Below are positions 10,367-19,729 of a stretch of DNA of 64,000 nt, piece after piece; positions within the stretch are counted from its first letter, which is position 1, and every line of letters begins with the position of its first letter. The position numbers and the translations under genes were made by a program. This DNA is from Leishmania mexicana MHOM/GT/2001/U1103. Taxonomy: Eukaryota > Euglenozoa > Kinetoplastea > Trypanosomatida > Trypanosomatidae. The stretch spans positions 248,001 through 312,000 of the forward strand of contig NC_018326.1 of NCBI RefSeq assembly GCF_000234665.1, given 5' to 3'. The notes beneath the pieces are model-generated. The model was not told the DNA's origin, did not search any database, and worked only from the letters and a program-made list of their open reading frames with translations.

Positions 10367-11717
10367 GGTTATGCCTACGTGGGCGTACCTATCCTTGCTC
10401 GTACGTAGGGATTCGCAGCAAGATTGCTGCCGCAGTAAAGAGGGAAACAGACGGGAAGAAACGCCTGTGGACGTGTGCCAGGACAGCGGCACAGACACCA
10501 CAGGCGGACGGGGCGAAGGCAGCACACGCGGGAAAGAAAAAGAGGTGCAGCCCCTCCCCCAGTGCCAATGATGGGCGGCACCAGCAGAGAAGAGAGACGG
10601 TGGTGTGCGAAGCACACAGCGCACTCCCCCTCCCCCTCACTCTCCCCGCATCACCACGCAAACGTGCGCACACACTCAAATGACGCCGTCGTTTGCTTTC
10701 CCCTGTTTGCCGCTGCTGAAGGCGCACCGCGCGCGTCCTCGATGCGCTCGACCGATGAGCCGCGGATGTGCTTTGCACGCATCACCCCGCTGGCTGCCGC
10801 GACTCTTCTCCGCGTATCCGCGTGTATTCGGGTTGCTGGGTGCCAAAGCCTATTGCTGCAGTGGGGGGAGGGTAGAAGGAAGGGAAAGCGGTGTCTCAAG
10901 CAGTGGAGCGGCTTGTTGGCGCCCGTCGTGCACGAGCGCTGCGGTTGACCTTGAATGGCGGTGCTGGCGCATGCACACACCGAAGGAGACAAACAGCACA
11001 AAACGCAGCACACGATGAAATCGAGGGAGCGGCGAATGGGACGGGGGGTGCGGAGGTCGTGTGCTGGAGGAGGTCAAACGGCGCCCAGTGGAAACACAAC
11101 ACAGGAGGAGGGGGTGGGACGGTGCGGCGAGAGAGATGAGGCGATGCATGGAGGGATGAGGAGGTCATCACGGCGCCATCCCCCGCGCTGCCCTTCACAT
11201 CTTCCCCTCTCCCCCTATCGTCCTTGCCGTGCCACGATCGTCAGGAGCAGGCGCCGCCGCACAGAGGCTCCGCACATCGAGCACGAGCGGCAGCACGAGA
11301 GGGGTGCCGAAGGGGGAAGGGTCAGCATACGTCAGGGAGCGGGGGGAGGCACATAACGCGCGCAAAGTGCCGCGTTCGGCGTCTGTCCTGTGCCACGGAG
11401 ACGGAAAGAGGCACCAGCGCACGCCGGTGTCGAGAAGGGGGGAGTCTGCGAGGCACACTGGCGCGTGTATCTGGGTGAGCGTACGACGCTGCCCTCCGCT
11501 CCAGCCCCCTCCCCCCGCCGCAATCCAGCGCTCACGCATGTCAGCAGTCTCAGCCCTCCTCCGCTTTTTCTGCGCGCTTTGCGCGCTTTGCTCTTTCCGT
11601 TTTTCCCTCTGCGCCTCGTGCCATTTTCCTCTCCACCTCTTCAGGCGCGTATTCAAATACCGCTCCAGCGCCAGAGGCTGGCGCCAAAACGTCAGAGCAC
11701 ACTTTCCCGTGTACGTG

Positions 11718-12160
11718 CCCGTCCACCAGGAACAAGTCAACACACGCGCGCATGCACAATCACAGCTCATCCCCATCTGCTGCACACCACGGCTATGCCA
11801 AGCAGCAGGGCAGACCAACACCGTCTGGTCCCCGCTCAGCCCGCCGCAATCCCACTGCGTACAGCGCAGGCTGGGCCCCGGGACCACGCGCGGCATCGCC
11901 GCAGCGCAGCAAAGGCAGAAAAGCAGTAGGCGCATGCGCGCATTCGTTGAATCGTCCGCATGATCCGCAGTGAGCTGGTCCAGCCGTGATCATGACCGTT
12001 GGCCTCACAGGCACAGCGCCAGCCCACACCTGTCCGCTGGCACCAAGAGTCCACAGTCGCGCTCGTGGGCACGCTGCAGGCTACTTGGCCTGCCCGCAAA
12101 CAGCAGGCACTGGGACCTGGCACCACGGTGTGGTGGCCGGCATCGTCAGGAGGTCAAAGC
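11718..12160. mobile_element. Decayed family 1 element remnant
   Basis: It begins with the same 20-base edge, CACCAGGAACAAGTCAACAC, that starts the copy at 12645. It has a similar CCCGGG...GCGCGGC...CGCCGC core about 150 bases further on; the rest is diverged. It lies in the A2 3' flank. Confidence 0.4.
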
Positions 12161-12593
12161 ACAAGCATATATAAAAGCAAAAATAGAGATGATAAGAGAG
12201 GGGACGGAATCCAGGCGGACAGCAGCGTTCGGCTGTGAGAAAAGCGCTTGCAAGAGAGAAGCGAAGGGAAGGGAGAGAGACCGAGCAAAGACGGCGCGCG
12301 TGTGCGGATGCGCATCTCGGACGGCGTCTGTGATTCCCTTCGCCCGCGGTCTCATGAGATAAAAGAAAACGAACCCAGGTCTACCGTCGTGTTGCTGCTG
12401 CCTGGTCTGCTCGTTCGGCAGTCCCTCATCCGAATTCCGGCACGCGGTGCAAACAACACAAAACCCGCCCGCGCCTCCATCCCACAACACGAGTGGGAGA
12501 GGCGGGAAGGCGCAGCCGTCAAGTGAGAGACGAGCCCGATACAGAGCGCCGATGCAGCGCAGTCCAGCGGGGGACCGAGATCCATAATAATAG

Positions 12594-12909
12594 GAAAGCA
12601 GAGGAAGTCAGCAAGGGTAAACGTCGCCCCTCAACGTGCCCGCAGCCCACCAGGAACAAGTCAACACATCCACGCACATACACCGTCGCAGCGCGCCTGC
12701 CCCTGCAGCGCCACGGCTTCATCCCGGCCGTCTCGGACGAGCCGCCTGCCGTCGAATCGGGCCGTGCGCGGGGCGGCCTCTGCATGCCCCACCCCGCCCC
12801 TTCCCCGGGCGCGCGCGGCGCCACCGCCGCCACACGGGGACCCGGGTGGGCCGCACGCCTCCACCCACGCGGCCAGCATCCGCGCTGTGCGGCACGCTCC
12901 AGGGCGGCG
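12594..12909. mobile_element. Partial family 1 (SIDER-like) element beside A2
   Basis: Nearly the same sequence as 36657-36976, including about 60 bases before the usual left edge. The match ends abruptly at CTCCAGGGCGGCGG, where A2-specific flank begins. The same junction motif is the first sequence to the right of the assembly gap, at 16677. Confidence 0.7.
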
Positions 12910-13284
12910 GCGTGGCCAGGGGAGGGGGCTCGCTGCCTTCACCGGCCGCCTCCGGCCATGTCATGGAGGCGCCTGCATGGACGGCTTGCCCCGCATGCGC
13001 CGCGACAGGCAGCACGCTGCTATGCGTCTGTCGCGTGAACGTCGCAACGCTGGAGGCGACGCTTGCGCTGCTCTGGCCCTCGCACTTGATCCGCCTGACC
13101 GCAGCAGCCAAGATCATACACCCCACGGAGTGTCACAGGAGCGTGGTGCTGTGGCCGCCTGTGCAACAACCCCTGATGTTGCTCTTGAACGCGTACAGCA
13201 ACGTCACATTGACGACACGGCTCCGCCTCGTCATGATACCCATGGCATCTGCCTTCATGCACACCGGGAAACAGACGGCGACTT

Positions 13285-15609
13285 TTACGACACCGGGCCG
13301 ACGGCCTGCGGGCCAACAGAGAGCGGGCCAACAGACTGCGGGTCAACAGAGAGCGGGCCAACAGACTGCGAGCCAACAGAGAGCGGGCCAACAGACTGCG
13401 GGTCAACAGACTGCGGGTCAACAGAGAGCGGGCCAACAGACTGCGGGTCAACAGAGAGCGGGCCAACAGACTGGGGGCCAACAGACTGCGAGCCAACAGA
13501 CTGCGGGCCAACAGACTGCGGGTCAACAGAGAGCGGGCCAACAGACTGCAAGCCAACAGAGAGCGGGCCAACAGACTGCGAGCCAACAGACTGCGGGCCA
13601 ACAGACTGCGAGCCAACAGAGAGCGGGCCAACAGACTGCGGGCCAACAGACTGCGAGCCAACAGACTGCGAGCCAACAGAGAGCGGGCCAACAGACTGCA
13701 AGCCAACAGAGAGCGGGCCAACAGACTGCGGGTCAACAGACTGCGGGTCAACAGAGAGCGGGCCAACAGACTGCGGGTCAACAGAGAGCGGGCCAACAGA
13801 CTGGGGGCCAACAGACTGCGAGCCAACAGACTGCGGGCCAACAGACTGCGGGTCAACAGAGAGCGGGCCAACAGACTGCAAGCCAACAGAGAGCGGGCCA
13901 ACAGACTGCGAGCCAACAGACTGCGGGCCAACAGACTGCGAGCCAACAGAGAGCGGGCCAACAGACTGCGGGTCAACAGACTGCGGGTCAACAGAGAGCG
14001 GGCCAACAGACTGCGGGTCAACAGAGAGCGGGCCAACAGACTGCGGGTCAACAGAGAGCGGGCCAACAGACTGCGAGCCAACAGACTGCGGGCCAACAGA
14101 CTGCGGGCCAACAGACTGCGGGTCAACAGAGAGCGGGCCAACAGACTGCGGGTCAACAGAGAGCGGGCCAACAGACTGCGGGTCAACAGAGAGCGGGCCA
14201 ACAGACTGCGGGTCAACAGACTGCGGGCCAACAGACTGCGGGCCAACAGACTGCGGGCCAACAGACTGCGGGCCAACAGACTGCGGGCCAACAGACTGCG
14301 AGCCAACAGAGAGCGGGCCAACAGACTGCGGGTCAACAGACTGCGGGCCAACAGACTGCGGGCCAACAGACTGCGGGTCAACAGAGAGCGGGCCAACAGA
14401 CTGCGGGTCAACAGACTGCGGGCCAACAGACTGCGAGCCAACAGACTGCGGGTCAACAGACTGCGGGCCAACAGACTGCGGGTCAACAGAGAGCGGGCCA
14501 ACAGACTGCGAGCCAACAGAGAGCGGGCCAACAGACTGCGGGCCAACAGACTGCGAGCCAACAGACTGCGAGCCAACAGAGAGCGGGCCAACAGACTGCG
14601 GGCCAACAGACTGCGAGCCAACAGACTGCGGGTCAACAGACTGCGGGCCAACAGACTGCGAGCCAACAGACTGCGGGTCAACAGACTGCGGGCCAACAGA
14701 CTGCGGGTCAACAGACTGCGGGCCAACAGACTGCGGGTCAACAGAGAGCGGGCCAACAGACTGCGGGTCAACAGACTGCGGGCCAACAGACTGCGGGCCA
14801 ACAGACTGCGAGCCAACAGAGAGCGGGCCAACAGACTGCGGGTCAACAGAGAGCGGGCCAACAGACTGCGGGTCAACAGACTGCGGGCCAACAGAGAGCG
14901 GGCCAACAGACTGCGGGTCAACAGAGAGCGGGCCAACAGACTGCGGGTCAACAGACTGCGGGCCAACAGACTGCGGGTCAACAGAGAGCGGGCCAACAGA
15001 CTGCGGGCCAACAGACTGCGGGCCAACAGACTGCGGGTCAACAGAGAGCGGGCCAACAGAGAGCGGGCCAACAGACTGCGGGTCAACAGAGAGCGGGCCA
15101 ACAGACTGCGGGTCAACAGACTGCGGGCCAACAGACTGCGGGTCAACAGAGAGCGGGCCAACAGACTGCGGGCCAACAGACTGCGGGCCAACAGACTGCG
15201 GGTCAACAGAGAGCGGGCCAACAGAGAGCGGGCCAACAGACTGCGGGTCAACAGAGAGCGGGCCAACAGACTGCGGGTCAACAGAGAGCGGGCCAACAGA
15301 CTGCGGGTCAACAGACTGCGGGTCAACAGAGAGCGGGCCAACAGACTGCGGGTCAACAGAGAGCGGGCCAACAGACTGCGGGTCAACAGACTGCGGGCCA
15401 ACAGACTGCGAGCCAACAGAGAGCGGGCCAACAGACTGCGGGTCAACAGAGAGCGGGCCAACAGACTGCGGGTCAACAGAGAGCGCGCCAACAGAGAGCG
15501 GGCCGACGTCCACGGCCGCCGCGTGCGGGTCAGCGGAGGCGCTCAGCGCGAGCACCGCCGCCACGCACACCACCAACAGCACAAGCGGGCGCAAGCTGAG
15601 TGTCTTCAT
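13285..15609 (-). CDS. A2: A2 amastigote antigen, copy 1 (774 aa)
   Basis: The protein opens with a signal peptide of about 26 residues (basic N-terminus, Leu/Val/Ala core, Ala-Ser-Ala cleavage site) and a short Asp-Pro-His-Ala leader. From about residue 35 there are 148 pentapeptides of the type Ser-Val-(Gly/Asp)-(Pro/Ser)-(Gln/Leu), down to the TAA at 13285. This is the known architecture of A2, a Leishmania protein abundant in amastigotes and linked to visceral infection and stress tolerance; molecular function is unresolved. There are no cysteines after the signal and no transmembrane segment. A2 is a pseudogene in L. major as far as I recall; here the frame is intact. Many units carry Asp (Ser-Val-Asp-Pro-Gln), to be compared with the classic Gly-only decapeptide. 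The 15-bp period keeps all frames open, and only this frame has a signal peptide. An A2rel-like 3' end lies 0.8 kb upstream. Confidence 0.93.
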   Translation of the reverse strand: MKTLSLRPLVLLVVCVAAVLALSASADPHAAAVDVGPLSVGALSVDPQSVGPLSVDPQSVGPLSVGSQSVGPQSVDPQSVGPLSVDPQSVGPLSVDPQSVDPQSVGPLSVDPQSVGPLSVDPQSVGPLSVGPLSVDPQSVGPQSVGPQSVGPLSVDPQSVGPQSVDPQSVGPLSVDPQSVGPLSVGPLSVDPQSVGPQSVGPQSVGPLSVDPQSVGPQSVDPQSVGPLSVDPQSVGPLSVGPQSVDPQSVGPLSVDPQSVGPLSVGSQSVGPQSVGPQSVDPQSVGPLSVDPQSVGPQSVDPQSVGPQSVDPQSVGSQSVGPQSVDPQSVGSQSVGPQSVGPLSVGSQSVGSQSVGPQSVGPLSVGSQSVGPLSVDPQSVGPQSVDPQSVGSQSVGPQSVDPQSVGPLSVDPQSVGPQSVGPQSVDPQSVGPLSVGSQSVGPQSVGPQSVGPQSVGPQSVGPQSVDPQSVGPLSVDPQSVGPLSVDPQSVGPLSVDPQSVGPQSVGPQSVGSQSVGPLSVDPQSVGPLSVDPQSVGPLSVDPQSVDPQSVGPLSVGSQSVGPQSVGSQSVGPLSVGLQSVGPLSVDPQSVGPQSVGSQSVGPQSVGPLSVDPQSVGPLSVDPQSVDPQSVGPLSVGLQSVGPLSVGSQSVGSQSVGPQSVGPLSVGSQSVGPQSVGSQSVGPLSVGLQSVGPLSVDPQSVGPQSVGSQSVGPQSVGPLSVDPQSVGPLSVDPQSVDPQSVGPLSVGSQSVGPLSVDPQSVGPLSVGPQAVGPVS
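13288..15507 (-). repeat. 15-bp tandem array, about 148 units (A2 copy 1)
   Basis: Perfect-length 15-bp units built on the plus-strand core CAACAGACTGCGGGC and CAACAGAGAGCGGGC, with point variants and no indels. A higher-order duplication is visible: about 265 bp starting near 13375 is repeated without difference at an offset of 330 bp (22 units). It includes the rare CTGGGGGCC unit at 13471 and 13801. Confidence 0.97.
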
Positions 15610-16400
15610 TGTGTGGCTTCAAAGCTGTGCGTGTGTCGAGTGCGAGGCTTGCTTTGCAAAGCGGGTCGCTGGGAGATCTTCAGGCCTGGTAGCGGTGGCG
15701 GATGTGTGGAGAAGCAGGTGTGGAAGAGAAGTTATAGCCGATATGGTGGCTGACGACGTAATAGGTGATAGCAGAAGGAAGTGTGTTTGGGCGAGGGGAT
15801 GGACGGTCTAGAGCCTGTGTCGGGTGCAGGGATGCATGCGGGTGTGTTCGGGTGAGCGAGTGGCGGCACACGTCATCGTTTCAGGCAGGCGAGGAGCGCA
15901 AACGGAAAAGTCGTGTCGAGTACGGGTGGGGAACACACACGGCACACAAGGCGCAGATGCGGAGAGAGGAAAGGCGAGAAGAGTTAGCAGAGAGGAGAAC
16001 GCCGTACGGAGAGAACGGAAAGGTGCGAGCCCCGATGCAACGTGGCGCGGTGGTGACCGTGGACGGAGCGCACACGTACGCATCGATACACACACGCGCG
16101 CAGACGTTCACCACGTGAGGGAGTGCGATGTGTGCGCTTTTGGTACGCCGCAGTGGCCGTCAATGGGCGATGTTCGCATCCACACCGCAAGGCCCGGACG
16201 CGCGTGCGGACCGCAGGTGGCGTGTGGGCAACTGATTCGCGGGGTGTTGTCGCGAGGACGAGTGAGCAGGAGGGAGAACAGCAGGGCAGACACCGACACA
16301 CACACAGCGTGGCCGCGCCAAAACCACTGAGAAAGAGCCACGCGCCTCCAAGTGTTGCCCAACACCCCACTGGCACGTGCTCGATGCGCCTCGCATCGCG
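15610..16400. other. A2 copy 1 5' flank / A2rel 3' flank
   Basis: About 0.8 kb of noncoding DNA, the same by eye as 19730-20520. A candidate trans-splice acceptor for A2 is the CAG after the pyrimidine-rich stretch about 80 bases upstream of the ATG. Its short ORFs are not credible. Confidence 0.7.
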
Positions 16401-16576
16401 CTACGGCGACAGTGCAGCCAGCTCCTCCGCAAGCGCGCTCAGCGTAGCCGTCATGGCTGTCTGATCGCGTCGTACCCGCTGGAGACCCACCAGCGGCTCT
16501 GCGTCGCAACCGGTCGTCAAGGGAGCAGCACAGTGGCCGCTTCGCCGACCAGGTGCCGCTACCACACCGGCGGCTG
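16401..16576 (-). CDS. A2rel-like gene, C-terminal 57 codons only (cut by assembly gap)
   Basis: The frame ends at 16401 and is the same as the last 57 residues of the large gene ending at 20521, finishing with the same Leu-Ala-Glu-Glu-Leu-Ala-Ala-Leu-Ser-Pro tail. The upstream part is lost in the run of Ns at 16577. So a second A2rel-like copy, of unknown completeness, stands before A2 copy 1. In published A2 loci, A2 genes alternate with a constitutively expressed unrelated gene called A2rel. Position supports that name, but I could not verify it by sequence. Confidence 0.75.
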
Positions 16577-16676
16577 NNNNNNNNNNNNNNNNNNNNNNNN
16601 NNNNNNNNNNNNNNNNNNNNNNNNNNNNNNNNNNNNNNNNNNNNNNNNNNNNNNNNNNNNNNNNNNNNNNNNNNNN
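16577..16676. other. Assembly gap (100 N)
   Basis: Exactly 100 Ns, a conventional placeholder of unknown true size. The left edge is inside an A2rel-like coding sequence and the right edge is in the A2 3' flank at the family 1 element junction. By comparison with copy 1, at least about 310 bp of element (equivalent of 12594-12901) is missing, probably plus most of an A2rel-like gene and its 5' flank. Confidence 0.98.
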
Positions 16677-17059
16677 GGGCGGCGGCGTGGCCAGGGGAGG
16701 GGGCTCGCTGCCTTCACCGGCCGCCTCCGGCCATGTCATGGAGGCGCCTGCATGGACGGCTTGCCCCGCATGCGCCGCGACAGGCAGCACGCTGCTATGC
16801 GTCTGTCGCGTGAACGTCGCAACGCTGGAGGCGACGCTTGCGCTGCTCTGGCCCTCGCACTTGATCCGCCTGACCGCAGCAGCCAAGATCATACACCCCA
16901 CGGAGTGTCACAGGAGCGTGGTGCTGTGGCCGCCTGTGCAACAACCCCTGATGTTGCTCTTGAACGCGTACAGCAACGTCACATTGACGACACGGCTCCG
17001 CCTCGTCATGATACCCATGGCATCTGCCTTCATGCACACCGGGAAACAGACGGCGACTT
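16677..17059. other. A2 copy 2 3' flank
   Basis: The same by eye as 12902-13284, the corresponding flank of A2 copy 1. It is noncoding and truncated at its outer side by the gap. Confidence 0.85.
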
Positions 17060-19729
17060 TTACGACACCGGGCCGACGGCCTGCGGGCCAACAGAGAGCG
17101 GGCCAACAGACTGCGGGTCAACAGAGAGCGGGCCAACAGACTGCGGGTCAACAGAGAGCGGGCCAACAGACTGCGGGTCAACAGAGAGCGGGCCAACAGA
17201 CTGCAAGCCAACAGAGAGCGGGCCAACAGACTGCGAGCCAACAGACTGCGGGCCAACAGACTGCGAGCCAACAGAGAGCGGGCCAACAGACTGCGGGCCA
17301 ACAGAGAGCGGGCCAACAGACTGCGGGTCAACAGAGAGCGGGCCAACAGACTGCGAGCCAACAGAGAGCGGGCCAACAGACTGCGAGCCAACAGAGAGCG
17401 GGCCAACAGACTGCGAGCCAACAGACTGCGGGTCAACAGACTGCGAGCCAACAGAGAGCGGGCCAACAGACTGCGGGCCAACAGAGAGCGGGCCAACAGA
17501 CTGCGGGTCAACAGACTGCGGGTCAACAGAGAGCGGGCCAACAGACTGCGAGCCAACAGAGAGCGGGCCAACAGACTGCGGGTCAACAGACTGCGGGTCA
17601 ACAGAGAGCGGGCCAACAGACTGCGAGCCAACAGAGAGCGGGCCAACAGACTGCGAGCCAACAGAGAGCGGGCCAACAGACTGCGAGCCAACAGACTGCG
17701 GGTCAACAGACTGCGAGCCAACAGAGAGCGGGCCAACAGACTGCGGGCCAACAGAGAGCGGGCCAACAGACTGCGGGCCAACAGAGAGCGGGCCAACAGA
17801 CTGCGGGTCAACAGAGAGCGGGCCAACAGACTGCGAGCCAACAGAGAGCGGGCCAACAGACTGCGAGCCAACAGAGAGCGGGCCAACAGACTGCGAGCCA
17901 ACAGACTGCGGGTCAACAGACTGCGAGCCAACAGAGAGCGGGCCAACAGACTGCGGGCCAACAGAGAGCGGGCCAACAGACTGCGGGTCAACAGACTGCG
18001 GGTCAACAGAGAGCGGGCCAACAGACTGCGAGCCAACAGAGAGCGGGCCAACAGACTGCGGGTCAACAGACTGCGGGTCAACAGAGAGCGGGCCAACAGA
18101 CTGCGGGCCAACAGAGAGCGGGCCAACAGACTGCGGGCCAACAGAGAGCGGGCCAACAGACTGCGGGCCAACAGAGAGCGGGCCAACAGACTGCGGGTCA
18201 ACAGAGAGCGGGCCAACAGACTGCGAGCCAACAGAGAGCGGGTCAACAGACTGCGAGCCAACAGAGAGCGGGCCAAGAGACTGCGGGTCAACAGACTGCG
18301 GGCCAACAGACTGCGGGTCAACAGACTGCGAGCCAACAGACTGCGGGTCAACAGACTGCGGGCCAACAGACTGCGGGTCAACAGACTGCGAGCCAACAGA
18401 CTGCGGGTCAACAGACTGCGAGCCAACAGACTGCGGGCCGACAGAGAGCGGGCCAACAGACTGCGGGCCAACAGAGAGCGGGCCAACAGACTGCGGGTCA
18501 ACAGAGAGCGGGCCAACAGACTGCGGGCCAACAGACTGCGAGCCAACAGAGAGCGGGCCAACAGACTGCGGGCCAAGAGACTGCGGGTCAACAGACTGCG
18601 GGCCAACAGACTGCGGGTCAACAGACTGCGAGCCAACAGACTGCGGGTCAACAGACTGCGGGCCAACAGACTGCGGGTCAACAGACTGCGAGCCAACAGA
18701 CTGCGGGCCGACAGACTGCGGGCCAACAGACTGCGGGCCAACAGACTGCGAGCCAACAGACTGCGGGCCAACAGACTGCGAGCCAACAGACTGCGAGCCA
18801 ACAGAGAGCGGGCCAACAGACTGCGGGCCAAGAGACTGCGGGTCAACAGACTGCGGGCCAACAGACTGCGGGTCAACAGACTGCGAGCCAACAGACTGCG
18901 GGTCAACAGACTGCGGGCCAACAGACTGCGGGCCAAGAGACTGCGGGTCAACAGACTGCGGGCCAACAGACTGCGGGTCAACAGACTGCGAGCCAACAGA
19001 CTGCGGGTCAACAGACTGCGGGCCAACAGACTGCGGGTCAACAGACTGCGAGCCAACAGACTGCGGGTCAACAGACTGCGAGCCAACAGACTGCGGGCCG
19101 ACAGACTGCGGGCCAACAGACTGCGGGCCAACAGACTGCGAGCCAACAGACTGCGGGCCAACAGACTGCGAGCCAACAGACTGCGAGCCAACAGAGAGCG
19201 GGCCAACAGACTGCGGGCCAACAGACTGCGGGTCAACAGAGAGCGGGCCAACAGACTGCGGGCCAACAGACTGCGAGCCAACAGAGAGCGGGCCAACAGA
19301 CTGCGGGCCAACAGACTGCGAGCCAACAGAGAGCGGGCCAACAGACTGCGGGTCAACAGAGAGCGGGCCAACAGACTGCGGGTCAACAGAGAGCGGGCCA
19401 ACAGACTGGGGGCCAACAGACTGCGAGCCAACAGACTGCGGGCCAACAGACTGCGGGCCAACAGACTGCGGGTCAACAGACTGCGAGCCAACAGACTGCG
19501 GGCCAACAGACTGCGGGCCAACAGACTGCGAGCCAACAGACTGCGGGCCAACAGACTGCGAGCCAACAGAGAGCGGGCCAACAGACTGCGGGTCAACAGA
19601 GAGCGCGCCAACAGAGAGCGGGCCGACGTCCACGGCCGCCGCGTGCGGGTCAGCGGAGGCGCTCAGCGCGAGCACCGCCGCCACGCACACCACCAACAGC
19701 ACAAGCGGGCGCAAGCTGAGTGTCTTCAT
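17060..19729 (-). CDS. A2: A2 amastigote antigen, copy 2 (889 aa)
   Basis: It has the same signal peptide, leader and last residues as copy 1, with 171 pentapeptides instead of 148 (115 residues, 23 units longer). The order of variant units differs from copy 1 over much of the array, so the two are not a simple recent duplication of one array. Four units read Ser-Leu-Gly-Pro instead of Ser-Val-Gly-Pro. All arise from the same plus-strand CCAAGAGAC variant at about 18271, 18571, 18826 and 18931, and so mark internal block duplications. The gene is intact. It lies 0.8 kb downstream of the complete A2rel-like gene. As in other A2 genes, stage regulation would be post-transcriptional through the 3' flank; nothing in this sequence shows it directly. 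Confidence 0.93.
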   Translation of the reverse strand: MKTLSLRPLVLLVVCVAAVLALSASADPHAAAVDVGPLSVGALSVDPQSVGPLSVGSQSVGPQSVGSQSVGPQSVGPQSVGSQSVDPQSVGPQSVGPQSVGSQSVGPQSVGPLSVDPQSVGPLSVDPQSVGPLSVGSQSVGPQSVGPLSVGSQSVGPQSVGPLSVDPQSVGPQSVGPLSVGSQSVGSQSVGPQSVGSQSVGPQSVGPQSVGPQSVGSQSVDPQSVGSQSVDPQSVGPQSVDPQSVGSQSVDPQSVGPQSVDPQSLGPQSVGPQSVDPQSVGSQSVDPQSVGPQSVDPQSLGPQSVGPLSVGSQSVGSQSVGPQSVGSQSVGPQSVGPQSVGPQSVGSQSVDPQSVGPQSVDPQSVGSQSVDPQSVGPQSVDPQSLGPQSVGPLSVGSQSVGPQSVGPLSVDPQSVGPLSVGPQSVGPLSVGPQSVGSQSVDPQSVGSQSVDPQSVGPQSVDPQSVGSQSVDPQSVGPQSVDPQSLGPLSVGSQSVDPLSVGSQSVGPLSVDPQSVGPLSVGPQSVGPLSVGPQSVGPLSVGPQSVGPLSVDPQSVDPQSVGPLSVGSQSVGPLSVDPQSVDPQSVGPLSVGPQSVGPLSVGSQSVDPQSVGSQSVGPLSVGSQSVGPLSVGSQSVGPLSVDPQSVGPLSVGPQSVGPLSVGPQSVGPLSVGSQSVDPQSVGSQSVGPLSVGSQSVGPLSVGSQSVGPLSVDPQSVDPQSVGPLSVGSQSVGPLSVDPQSVDPQSVGPLSVGPQSVGPLSVGSQSVDPQSVGSQSVGPLSVGSQSVGPLSVGSQSVGPLSVDPQSVGPLSVGPQSVGPLSVGSQSVGPQSVGSQSVGPLSVGLQSVGPLSVDPQSVGPLSVDPQSVGPLSVDPQSVGPLSVGPQAVGPVS
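17063..19627 (-). repeat. 15-bp tandem array, about 171 units (A2 copy 2)
   Basis: Same unit as copy 1 with no length variation. Higher-order repeats are marked by CCAAGAGAC units spaced 300, 255 and 105 bp apart, all multiples of 15. The right half (about 18290-19200) is dominated by CTGC units, and the left half by alternating GAGAGC/CTGC units. Confidence 0.97.

Larger units (their letters stand above)
10367..13284. other. Intergenic: 3' flank of A2 copy 1
   Basis: About 2.9 kb without a credible gene. A 246-aa minus ORF (11195-11935) begins with a hydrophobic stretch, but most of it is basic low-complexity sequence and it overlaps a repeat remnant, so it is not called. Two pieces related to dispersed element family 1 lie here, at about 11718-12160 (decayed) and 12594-12909. 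Bases 12903-13284 are repeated downstream of A2 copy 2. Confidence 0.6.

Noticed and set aside
11195..11935. 246-aa minus ORF starting with a signal-like hydrophobic stretch
   Set aside because: The N-terminus overlaps a decayed family 1 element and the rest is basic low complexity. Kept as a weak possibility only.
12636..15811. Two long plus-strand ORFs (987 and 1015 aa) and an 823-aa minus ORF of Arg-Ser-Leu-Leu repeats across A2 copy 1
   Set aside because: A stop-free 15-bp tandem repeat keeps all frames open. Only the minus frame 13285-15609 has a signal peptide and the known A2 composition.
13288..19627. Tandem short repeats as a CRISPR array
   Set aside because: Units are contiguous with no spacers, coding, and in a eukaryotic genome.
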